The position numbers and the translations under genes are program-made. A DNA stretch of 64,000 bases from the NCBI GenBank assembly GCA_946902875.1, contig OX336340.1, positions 25,249,566 through 25,313,565 on the forward strand. The letters run 5' to 3'. This DNA is from Nematopogon swammerdamellus. Its lineage: Eukaryota; Arthropoda; Insecta; Lepidoptera; Adelidae. Below are positions 44,241 to 54,800 of the stretch, piece after piece. Under the pieces are notes generated by a model. The model saw nothing but the letters and a program-made list of their open reading frames with translations, made no database searches and was not told the DNA's origin. The number at the start of each line of letters is the position of its first letter. Positions within the stretch are counted from its first letter, which is position 1.

Positions 44241-45341
44241 TTAATATAGGTCAACCTATTCATTTTATAGGTCGACTAGGTCGACTAGATCGATTCGTGC
44301 AATAATTAACTCTTATTGATTTTCAGAGTGTAAGATAAGTTACAAAAATTATAAAAATGTTTTTCACGTCTACAAAGTAAACCTTTTTTGTGACCTTTTA
44401 CTTTTAAACGGTGTGATTTTTTTTTTGGCCCCGTGTCCAAACTCATTAAATCGACTTCTGGACTTCTACAAAATAAAAAAAACATCCAAATATACATACA
44501 TACATATCACACACGCTGAATCCTGTGCTAAATTCCGACAATTAGGGGTAAGCAGAGCAGGTGGCGATCCTGTCGCCCTTTAGCACGGCATCTTGTCCTT
44601 ATCCCTTAGTCGCCTTTTACGACATGCATGAGGAGAGATGCAGTGGGGCTACTCTTTTTAAGAACCGTCTCCACACGGTACCATCCATATATGTGTATGT
44701 AAAATTAAAATTTCCTTCGATTATAAATTTATTTGCTGCCTGTAATAGACAGACAGACGGATCTACAACCAAAGTTTAACCATAAAGCCTCCATTTATAT
44801 ACAAAGTTTACTTAGTACCCAATCAAACGAATCCATGCGAGACTGGGTTGTCGACCAAATTCTGACAACCTTTCGTCTGCGATCCCGCTTATTATATTAT
44901 TTTAATAAAATCCGGGTCGAACAGAGCAGGTGATTGACATTGTTTTAGTGCCCTCTCTTTCCCTCGTAAATAAATAGCACCAGCGCTTACACAACACCTC
45001 AGCTGCTAACGTTCAGTTAACATAAGTTAGTATACGAGTTAGATGTATACCAGCATCTGACGGCACGAATAAAGTCTTCGTTCGCTTCTAATTCTGGTAT
45101 AAAAAATACAGAACTAAATAACCGATTTGTATCTCAAAATCATCAATACTAATAATAAATCAAATCAAATCAAATCAAATATCTTTATTGCACTCAAAAA
45201 TTGTACAACAGGCAAATACTTAACTCTAAATATAGGGTTCTCTTACAGTACGCCTTATTATTTACATAAATCTGTAAGGGATGGTCGTGGAGTAAGTTAC
45301 TTTTTAGGGTTCCGTATCCGGTACGGGAAGAGATACTTCAG
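44241..45341. other. no gene; repeat fragments
   Basis: Contains pieces of repeats F/G (about 44505-44690), the tail of a LINE with a five-base microsatellite (AAATCAAATCAAATCAAAT at 45157-45179 followed by CTTTATTGCACTC), and the start of a repeat C copy (GGTTCCGTATCCGG, about 45308). The rest is unrecognised. Confidence 0.45.
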
Positions 45342-46467
45342 CAGTGGGAGCACAAATGATCGATAAAGCGTCGATAAGCCTATATCGATCGATAAATATC
45401 TATTTGCTTCATTTATCGTGACGACCGAGCACAAACAGTTCTTATCGCACGTCATCAATATAATTTAGCGATGCCATAGACAAAGATCGAGATGAAGGCT
45501 GTTTTATCGACATTTGCGAGCACAAACTATTTTTATCGTTCTCGTTTGACGTTTGACATCGGTTGTCTTATCGCTCCCAACATCAGTGGACGATAAACGA
45601 TTTCAGTGATTATGGCTTAAGTTTTCGTGAATATGTAGATGGTGAGAAGGCTGCGACAAGTACAAATGCAGCATAGAAAGGTGCAGAGGAAGTTGATAAG
45701 GGACTTTAAGCAAACCATGCGGGTTGCATAAATCGGAATTTATTCCGCCATTTATACCGCATTTCACGGGAAATGGCTCGGAACATTTGTATGGAGTTTG
45801 AGGATGACCTCGCACCCAGAAAAACCATCGGTGTATTACATGTATAGGTGTACTTGTGCGCCGACGCGGCTGAACCAAATATTACTTGTATTAAAAAAAT
45901 ATAATACTACGTCTCGTATTTGTCTCTACGATTGACTTCTATGGTCTCTACTTTCTAAAATAAAATGATTCCGCATCAAATGCAACGAACCACGATGTAG
46001 GAAACATCGTGAACGAACGTAACCACAGAGTATATAAACTTACCGCAACGACACGACTGACGACAGCAACAACACCGATTACTCTGCTTACCCTGATTGC
46101 TGAACGTGGTGGTCGGTGTTGTGCTGCAATTTTCCAGATTTGATAGGTAAATTATTTTGTATGACGATCGGAGCTAAACCTCATTGAGGTGCGTAGCACT
46201 AGACTATGGGAAAATTATGGCACCTCATTGAGGTGCTTGGCAACGTAGAGGAGCTACTTCTTACTTAAAACTAACAAAATGGCGGCGTGGCTATCGTCCT
46301 GCCTGACAGTTCCGATCGATATAAACTAAAGTGTTGCCATTATTTTATCGTTGTTCTGCACTGTCGATTTACATATCGACCTACGTGTTTGTGCTCGCAA
46401 TAATAGATATATTTATCTACTTTCATATCGAGAACGATAGTTTATCTATTTGTTTGTGCTCCCACTG
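45342..46467. mobile_element. non-autonomous PIF/Harbinger-like element, copy 1
   Basis: TIRs CAGTGGGAGCACAAA … TTTGTGCTCCCACTG lie between duplicated CAG trinucleotides (45339-45341 and 46468-46470). A central part encodes broken frames including NLFRHLYRISREMARN and EFEDDLAPRKTIGV, which resemble the N-terminal region of Harbinger (HARBI1-like) transposases. It carries an extra ~340 nt (about 45860-46150) absent from copy 2, partly repeat F. Confidence 0.7.
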
Positions 46468-46515
46468 CAGCCCTCGGACAGACGGACGGACAGATTACAG
46501 GCTTAGTAATAGGCT

Positions 46516-48791
46516 CAGGGACGTATATAAGGGGGGGGTTTAGGGGGTCTGGACCCCCCCCCCCCCCCCCCCCCTTCGACAATCAGTTTACGCTCGATAT
46601 AATTAAATGTCGAAAAAAGGTGGGGTAGCTGGAAAGTATTCCGAAGTTAATGAAACTTTTACAGATTGTTTGGGGGTACACTGGGAATACTATCCTAAGT
46701 TTTCGACCTCGAGGACCCTGTGCTAACTTGGGGGTGGGCAAAAAACTCAAAAAATTTCAGACTTTTTTCCGCTTTTCGTTTATATCTCTTACACTGAGGA
46801 TATTTTGTGGACCACATTGCACAAAAAAGTTAGAGAGTATTAAATTTCCTATAATTGTGCTGTTGAACCAGATTTTCAGATCCAATATTAACGGAGATAC
46901 AGCCGATCAAAGTTAGACAAAGTTTCTTAAAATGTAAAAAATAGCGGAAAAGCGAAGGTTTTGACCATGATTTCAATGTTAAACTATGTTGATCACTCAT
47001 CAATATCAACGTCTTGGAAAACCTAATAGTAAAACCTAATAGGAAAGTAATAATATTAAAAATATCCATCGATATGCCGATCGATTGATCGATGGTTGCG
47101 CCCATAGTCGTATCTGCGAAGAGCCTTGTCGATCACCTTGAGAGGCTCTCGCTGAGTGGTTGGGTCTAGGATCAGATCCAGAAGGCAGCCCTGCTCGACA
47201 CTGCGCGCATAGTCCGGAGGTTTCTCTCTTTGGGACGCGACCATCGGTAGCCTGGGTCCGCCCAGCTGCCAGTGGTGGAACTCCGTTTGTTTTTACATAA
47301 ATTTTAGATTTTAATTTTTAGTTTATAAAAATCAGTGGCCTCGGGGTCTTTAAAAATCGCCAACATCTCTGAAAGGCTAGGGTTCTTGCTATACATCTGC
47401 ATCACCTTCTTTTTTCCAGTACCAAATGGTGCTGAGGTGCTGTCACACCCACTTATCGCATGCAGGAAAAGAATATCCTCTGGATCCTACTTGAACGAGT
47501 GAGATGAATACAGTACAGTTGGGCTGTGGCTGTGAACCTTTCCGCTCTTCTATAACTAAACGTTCTTTTTGGAAGAACCCAAAGCAGTGAGAAGCAACAG
47601 AATATCTATGTCTTCCCCTGTTATGACGACACTATCATACTTGCCAGCAGCTGAGAAAGCAGTCTCCACAATCATTACATCGGCGTCTTCTACTGCCTGC
47701 TTCACTTGGATCCCCCTTCTTCCATTTCACTCGTCAGCATAGTTATGAAGTTCTGCTTGTTGGTACCGTTGGAAACAAATTTCACCTGCGAAATCGTGCT
47801 GATCGAAGTTGTCTTGGAAAAGACAAACTTTGTTGAGGAGTGCCGAGTGAAGCAAAGAACGCTGATCAGGATATCCCACCAGGATAACCATCAAAAACCA
47901 CCTTGGGGGAGGGGGCGGGGGAAGGGGGGGGGGGGGGGGGGTCGTAGGTTTTCAAAGACGTTGATATTGATGAGTGATCAACATAATTAACATGGAAATG
48001 ATGGTAACAAAATAGTTATAGGGCCAAAACCTTCATTTTTCTGCATTTTTTTACATTTTAAGAAACTTTGTCTAACTTTGATCGCCTGTATCTCCGTTAA
48101 TCTTGGGCCTGAAAAGCTGGTTCAACAACGAAATTTTAGAAAATTTTATGTTCCCCAACCTTGTCATGCAATGTGGTCATTTTAGTTTAAGAGATATAGG
48201 CGAAAAGTCAGAAAAAAATTGAGATTTTTGCCCACCCCCAAGTTAGCACAGGGTCCTCGAGGTCGAAAACTTAGGATGGTATTCCTAGTGTACCCCCAAA
48301 CAACCTGTAAAAGTTTCATTAACTTCGGAATACTATCCAGGTAAAAGTACATAACTGCTGGACTATATCCTTCCTTCCTTATCCTTCCTTCCTTCCTTAC
48401 CTATAATAAAATCCAACGTCTGCTTTCTGTCTGTCTGTCTGTCCGCTTATAACTCGAGAACCACTGAACCGATTTTAATAAAACAAAATTCTACGGATAG
48501 CTTGATTCTTCCCATCAACTATAGGCTACTTACTATCACGCTAAATAGCTTATGAGGTTAGCAGTGAAGTGAAATATGAGAGCGGGCGGAGCCGCGGGCA
48601 CAGCTTGTATTATATAAAATTTTTTTGTCGAATTCAACCTGACTGCCACACAATTATAGAACTTTCAGTATCGGTACCCCTCTACGCCGAAATACAGAAC
48701 GACTCAACAGGACCACTATAATCTTATTGAGTTGAGCCGATCCCTATTTCGTCAGAACACCCCCCATGTGGAAGCTATAAATACGTCCCTG
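46516..48791. mobile_element. 2.28-kb hAT-like element with long internal inverted repeats
   Basis: Ends CAGGGACGTATATA and its complement TATAAATACGTCCCTG, flanked by the exact 8-bp duplication AATAGGCT (46508-46515 and 48792-48799), which is the hAT signature. Inside, 46631-47022 and 47945-48338 are ~390-nt reverse complements of one another. The region between holds a broken PIN-like gene and no hAT transposase. Poly(C) (about 46553-46574) and poly(G) (about 47924-47941) runs lie near the arms. A common dispersed repeat (48400-48612) sits inside its right part. Confidence 0.8.
47340..47880 (-). pseudogene. broken PIN/FEN1-like nuclease gene in the hAT-like element
   Basis: On the minus strand, one frame reads IQVKQAVEDADVMIVETAF then VVITGEDIDILLLLTAL. 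Both acidic clusters match the metal-binding layout of PIN/XPG-I-type nucleases. Another frame continues EDILFLHAISGCDSTSAPFG then TGKKKVMQMY. An upstream frame gives TKFVFSKTTSISTISQVKFV. A single-base shift near 47707 and a stop near 47550 break it. I know a family of uncharacterised invertebrate proteins with GEDxDLLVLL and HAxxGCDTTS motifs; this is a decayed member. Confidence 0.6.
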
Positions 48792-48799
48792 AATAGGCT

Positions 48800-49075
48800 T
48801 CCGTACGGGATACGGAAACCTAATAAATAGTTATCTTATCTTATTTGTATACATAGTGTGCCGGGTGAGGTAGATATACCCAGTATCTACTACTGGGTGA
48901 ATACTTTTTGTGTGCAGTTTAGTTCTGTCTATATTCGTTAGGTAGATGTGTCATATTCGTCTGTGAGAAGTTTCAGATGACGTGTAGTTAGCTTATATGG
49001 ACAGCAACGAGCAGAGAAGTGTTTTTGTATGGGACGTAGTACGCCAGTACTATTTCGGGTTAGTGGAATATGCAA
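48800..49075. other. repeat C remnant and unrecognised sequence
   Basis: 48792-48835 is the left end of a minus-strand repeat C copy (AATAGGCTTCCGTACGGGAT) whose other part lies at 46468-46515, beyond the hAT-like insertion. The remainder is unrecognised. Confidence 0.5.
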
Positions 49076-49546
49076 TTAAAAAACCCCCGACCCTTAAAAA
49101 GTAAAAAATAATTTCCGGTTACTTACTTAAAGGAGTCGGGAGACCGCTAAGTAAATTCCCGTGCAGCTCTGAGTTTTTATATTTTATTTACTTAGCGGTC
49201 CCCCGACTCCTTTAAGTAAGTAACCGGAAATATTTTTGACTTTTTAAGGGTCGGGGGTTTTCTAAATTTGTAATTTAACTTTTATATCAAGCTTTTTAAA
49301 AAAACCGCATGAAAATCGGTCCACTTTTTAAGATAATAAATTTTTTTATTACTTAATTACTTGATTACACACATAGCTAAGAACCATCCCGATTAAACAA
49401 GCTTCCTAATAAAAAAAACGTCATCCAAATCGGTCAATCCGTTTGGGAGCTACGATGCCACAAACAGACAGACACACGCACACACACACCCTCACACACG
49501 TCAAACTTATAACACCCCTCCGTTTTTTTCGTCGGGGGTTAAAAAA
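49076..49546. mobile_element. element E, copy 2 (inverted relative to copy 1)
   Basis: Begins with the palindromic half (AAACCCCCGACCCTTAAAAA … CTTTTTAAGGGTCGGGGG), then the unique half in reverse (CGCATGAAAATCGGTCCAC, TTAATTACTTGATTAC, CAATCCGTTTGGGAGCTACG), ending TTCGTCGGGGGTT. The arms are cleaner than in copy 1, so it may be the younger copy. Confidence 0.8.
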
Positions 49547-49616
49547 TATGTGTATACTAGCTGTTGCCCGCGGCTTCTGTCGCGTGAAATTCGTATTTCA
49601 AAAGAATAAAGCAACT

Positions 49617-49862
49617 GGGGGCGAGGTCGAAGGCCGAGATGGGTTCAGGTAAACTATAAACATGCTCGAAGAAAGTAAGTAACTAAAGGCGAGGCCGAAT
49701 GCTGAGACTGGTTCAGGTAAACTATAAACATGTTCGAAGAAAGTAAGTAACTAAAGGCGAGGCCGAAGGCCGAGACTGGTTCAGGTCAACTATAAGCATG
49801 TTCGAAGAAAGTAAGTAACTAAAGGCGAGGCCGAAGGCAGAGCTGCGGAACTTCCCTTTATA
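49617..49862. repeat. ~62-bp tandem repeat, four units
   Basis: Units carry GGGCGAGG-like text (AAAGGCGAGGCCGAAGGC), GAGACTGGTTCAGGTAAAC, TATAAACATGTTCGAAGAAA and GTAAGTAACT. The first and last units are partial. Confidence 0.8.
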
Positions 49863-49899
49863 TACTAGAACCATCTCCTTTCACCCCTTAATATTTTTT

Positions 49900-50676
49900 G
49901 TTTAGCCAAAAAATTGTCTAGTTTTCGAGATTTTAATTTTTGAAATTTATTTTTTCTCCAAGTGTAATTTGACGCACTCAGGGGGAGGATGCTAGCGCGG
50001 GAACGGTAGGGGTCGAAAAATCACGGTGCCCCGCCGCCGCGCATTTCCTCTCTCCGCGAACTCGTCCCTGCTCGCTCACTCACCGCAAGCCTTTCATTCC
50101 CACGCTCGTGCGAATCATTAGATTCTTTTTACACTTTGTCAGCCTCGATAGCTCAGTGGTGCAGACAGTCAACTGTCGCTATTGAATGTTAAGCAACGCT
50201 GGGTGCGGTCAGTACTTGGATGGGTGACCGCTGGACGTTGGAGGCTGACCGAGGTTCGGATTCCTCGTAAAACTGTAGGTCCCTTCCCTCCTAATCTTAC
50301 TTGGTGGTAGGGTTTAACCCGCCCGGGTTGGTACCAAAGCACTGAATGAAACGTCGGTCAAAACGGCTATGTAAATAGTTTGTGTTTTCCGACCAGTTCA
50401 GTGTAGCCGGCACGATCAAAGGGGGAAGCACTGACATGGCACCTAGTTCACCCGGTGTTATGGGCTGACATCACGGACGTTGTAGGTGATGTAGCCAACC
50501 GTGTCAGTTTCCATAAAAAAAAAATAAAAAACACTAAATAAATCAATTAGTTTGTATGAAAACTGTAACTTTTTCTAGGGAATTCAGAAAAAAGTTATTT
50601 GACTTTTTTGTTACTATTGATCCCAATAATCATTTCCTAAATTTAATATAGTGTCCGTTACAACACCCTGTATATA
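49900..50676. mobile_element. 449-bp TIR element, copy 2, split by SINE-A
   Basis: 49900-50137 and 50530-50676 align to the inner and right parts of the element at 33256-33704 (TGTCTAGTTTTCGAG … CTCACTCACCGC … CATTCCCACG, then AATCAATTAGTTTGTATGAA … GTCCGTTACAACACCCTGTA). The left TIR is missing. The break is filled by SINE-A at 50138-50529. Confidence 0.75.
50138..50529 (+). mobile_element. SINE-A, full length, with empty-site evidence
   Basis: The head, 5S-like segment (TTAAGCAACGCTGGGTGCGG; TACTTGGATGGGTGACCGCT), GAGGCTGAC, B box, body and A-rich tail are all present. The unoccupied site in the paralogous element reads TTTTTACACTTAATTAATC at about 33553-33571. Here TTTTTACACTTT is followed by the SINE and then AACACTAAATAAATC, indicating a short duplication around ACACT. 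Confidence 0.9.
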
Positions 50677-50820
50677 TCCATGCAAATCAGCTTCACAGAT
50701 GGCTTAGATGACTCGTTTAAAAGTAACAAACAGACAGAAGGACAACATTTGCATTTTATAATAGTAGGGATTATAATTTATTTATTTACTCGCATTAATT
50801 TATTTATTTACTCGCATTTG

Positions 50821-51230
50821 AGCGGCGGGTGGCCGAGTGGTTTGGGCATCGGCTTCTCATGCGGGAGGTCCGAGGTTCGAATCCGGTCGGCGTGTACCAA
50901 TGAGTTTTTTCTCACGAAAAAATTTACGTGCATACCTACACCCGCTGCTTCACGGTTCGGAACCGGTGTAAAACTGTAGGTCCCTTCCATTGCCCCTTAC
51001 TAGGTGGTAGGCTCAAATTGTAGCCGACTGGGTTGGTACCACCGTACTGGATGTAAGATGGCCGCAAGCAACCTCGGTTGTGTTCTCCTCTAATCCAGTA
51101 TAGCCAGCAATCCAGGGAAGTCTCCGGTATGGCACCTACCTTCTCGGAGGTGATATTGGCTGGTTAGAGCATGTGCTTTGGCCCCTCCGACTCAGCCACC
51201 CATACCGGATTACATAAAAAAAAAATTATG
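50821..51230 (+). mobile_element. SINE-B, full length
   Basis: The tRNA-like head has A box GTGGCCGAGTGGTTTGGGC and B box GAGGTTCGAATCC, like a Ser/Leu-type tRNA but without a proper 3' half or CCA context. The body has ACCGGTGTAAAACTGTAGGT and AGATGGCCGCAAGCAACCTC, and the end is CATACCGGATTACATAAAAAA. The stretch TAAAACTGTAGGTCCCTTCC is shared with SINE-A, so the two families share part of their body. Confidence 0.85.
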
Positions 51231-51274
51231 TATTAGTTACTATATTAACTACGTTATAATTGTACACGTGTGAG

Positions 51275-51575
51275 TTCACATTGACCGTGGTTCGGATTCC
51301 ACGTAAAACTGTATAGGTCTCTTCCCTTCTTACCTTACTAGGTGGTAAGGTTTATCCAGGCCGGTTTGATACAACCGCACTGAACGAAACATCGGTCGAA
51401 ACGGCTATGTAAATAGTTCTTGTTTCCCGTCCAGTTCAGTGTAGCCGACATGAAATGAAGGGAAGCACTGACATGGCACCTAGCTCACCAAGGTGTTATG
51501 GGCTGACATCACGGATGTTGTAGGTGATATAGCCAATAGTGTCAAAAAATACTGTGCCATAAAAAACTAAATAAA
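51275..51575 (+). mobile_element. SINE-A, 5'-truncated
   Basis: Starts at the B-box region (GACCGTGGTTCGGATTCC) and runs through the body to a worn tail (ATAGTGTCAAAAAATAC). It ends about 290 nt from the IR gene's stop codon. Confidence 0.7.
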
Positions 51576-51864
51576 AAAACTTCCTATAGGTAGTCAACGA
51601 GTAGGTAGGTAGGTGCAATTAAAACGAAAGAAAACAACCATGAAATCGTGGAAACTGCGAAACGAATTTGTATTTTATAAGTTATATTCATAACCTATAC
51701 TAACAATAAAACGTAACAACTTATCGTTTAGTTCATAATCTAAATGGCTGGCCTGTTAGTGATGCCACTGCTCGATGTGCCTTCAAAAATATATTTTTAG
51801 TGCCTATACGAACACTATCATATTTTACAATGAATTTAACATTGGTCATGGATTTAACAACAAT

Positions 51865-54800
51865 CTATATTGCAGGTGCAGCGAGTCTGTGTCTCCCGTG
51901 AAACAGCTCTCCAATGAACATCAGAACTGAGGCTAATAATCCCAAACCCAGCAGAATGAAGATACCCTGAAATAAATTAAACAATCCTAAATTATGTCAT
52001 GCATGAACCGGAAAAATGTGGCGTCAATTTCCTACCTATTATTTATCTTTTTATGACCCTGTTCCTTTTGGAGGATTGAAAATTTACAAAACTAAGAAAA
52101 AAGACACACAAATTACGATTGAAATTTCTTATCTATAGAATATCTAGGAACATGGATTTTGTCTAAAAAAATTTTGAAAAATCAATTTTAGGAACTAGCT
52201 GATTCTAATCAAATGAATATGAACCTGTGTCCTTATATTGACACAAATGTATTTGCATATTACCTCACTATACATACACCTTACCATAACACTGTGGATA
52301 TCCAAGCCCTTCACCTCAAGCCCCTGGCGAGCAGTCTGTGACAGCCCGACTCCCAGCTGCACCTGGTAGTTTGAGTGCTGGAGCACCACCTGAACCATAT
52401 CTTTATTGTCAAAGCCCTACATTTTGACTTAGAATGGATTTCTGGTTCTAGCATGTTTATAAGATTCTCAAATTTTTTTTTTGGACTCCTTTATGTAAGT
52501 TTTTTTTATGTAAACCAGCATGGGTGGCTGTGCCGAGAGACCAATGGTGCAGTCGACAGAGCCAAAATCACCTCTCCTCGCGAAACCACGCTCAGTTAGG
52601 TGCCATGCCAGCAGATTTGCGGACTGTTGCTAGGCTGTCTAGTCCGTTAATATGACGCTTGAAGACACCCAGGTTAAAGGATTCAGGAAATACACTTGCC
52701 GGAAGACAGTTCCACACTCTAGCGGTGCGACAAAGAAACGATTTAGAGAATCGATTGTTTCTCAAAACCCCCAATGTCAACAACAAAAGGGTGCTGAGTC
52801 TCTCTGCGACGAGTCATGCGGAGATAGGAAGGGTGGCAGGGAATAAGGGATGCTAGTTCCGCAGAGCAGCGTCCGTGATAGTATCTGTAAGACAGACTAA
52901 GCGAACCCAAAAATCGTCTGTGACTCAGGGACTCCAGACCATTTGATATAAACATTTATCATATAATTGCGGAATCTAAGTATAGTCCCAATTTGACGTA
53001 ATAATAAAGTACTAATCATCAAGATCAACTGATCGACATTCGAAAATTCGTTCTAATTTTGCATTTTGAGCTCCCTAATCATCGGCCCCAAAAAAGTAAA
53101 AATTTCCCTAAAATAAGTCGCGTTAATAAAATCCTAAAAGTTCTTGTTATCCTAGATCACAGCATAAAGAAGGGGAGCCTAGATTTGGAGATTGTCCGAA
53201 CTCATTACGAAAAGTCTGTGGAATTTCGTTTTAAAATGTCAACTTGCCTGGGTTTCCCAAGCGAGCAAGATACCAGAACTGTGCAGCCTGGAAAGCAACT
53301 GGTTGTACTTCTTGGTGTATGGGGAACTCTTTCTTGCCATCATGAGACACTGCTCCCAGTATATGTCTTCCTCCATCAGCTGGAGGTACGGCAACGCTTC
53401 CTCGGTTACGTAGTCGCCGATAGCGTAGTGACCTGTCATTATCCCGTATTTGTTCATTTTATCGTGTGGGGTCGGTACTTAAAAAGAATAGCCCCACCGC
53501 ATCGCCCCCCATGCATGTCGTCAAAGGCGACTAAGGGATAAGGACAAGATACCGTGCTAAAGGGCGAAAGGCTCGCCACTCTCATCTTGGCACGGTACTT
53601 CCACCGAGTCATGCAGCAGGTGGGTCCTCGTGCCTTACTTGCTGCTTTATCGGTTGAATCTTGTTCGAATACTTTGCGAAACGTGGTGGTCGGTGTTGTG
53701 CTGTAATTTACCAGAATTCTTGCAGCACAACACCGATTACTCTACTTACCGCGAATGTCGGAATTCAGCTTGTGTTATATCTATGTATGTTGTTCATTTT
53801 AGTCTATTTTCAGTGTCTGTTCTACCCTGTGATCCACTTGGAAACGTCAAACATACATTGTTATCCGCGTGTTATATTATAGCACGGCGAAAAAAAATCG
53901 GGCCAGGAAAGTCGTCTGCAATCAATATTTTTTAAGAAATAATTTTAAAACACCAGAATATTGTTGTCAAATAAATAACCCATTCAAAATGCTGTCAACA
54001 TACAAATGGAGAACAATTTGACAAAGAAAACAAATAAAAGCCCTGTGTAAATAATTATCGTTAGTTTTTAGGTTTCCGTATCCCGTACAGAAGCCTATTA
54101 CTAAGCCTACGCCGTCTGTCCGTCCGTCCGAGGGCTGTATCTCTTGAACCGTAATAGGTAGCCGGTTGAAATTTTCACAGAATATGCGTTACTATGGCGG
54201 ATATAACAACAAATAATAAAAAAAGATATAACGTTAAAAATTAAGGAGCGCTCCTATACAAGAAACGTACAATAAAATCGATTAGTCACACTATTGAATA
54301 ATAGATGGCGCCACAGGCTTTCATACATTGCATTGTTTAAAGACAAAAGATAGGCGGATAATAGCGGATAGATACGGAAACCTCCGTGCGCGAGTATATA
54401 TCGCACTTAACAGATTTTTATTTGTACCTAGCGTCAAACAGTTAATAGATTTAATAATATTTCAAGTCTATATGTTAGTACTAAGCACGTACTCGCTTTA
54501 TATTATTATATATATATTTTAATTAGAAAAATGCAAAGCGAAAATCATTGGAAAAAATAGATTCAAACCTGGGTCTCTGGCTTGAGCCGCTAACGAAGTA
54601 ATAGATTTGTTATTATGTTAATTGGTAACTGGAACTGCACAGTGTTTCACAATATTTTTCCCGTTATTAATTTACATTATTAGGTACTTTATATCATGCA
54701 CGCACTTTTAGAAAATCAAACTCCCTACCGGCCGGCAGTCGTTCGATGCTGAAAGCGTAGTCTCTTGTCTTTCCCTTTCTTTGCAACTCCTCTTCTTTAT

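Noticed and set aside
50185..50235. Possible 5S rRNA gene
   Set aside because: Only about 45 nt of 5S-like internal promoter are present, always inside SINE-A; the rest of a 120-nt 5S gene is missing.
50821..50895. Possible tRNA-Ser/Leu gene
   Set aside because: A and B boxes are good, but the 3' half does not pair and the sequence continues into a SINE body with poly(A). The same head recurs at 18035 and 18560.
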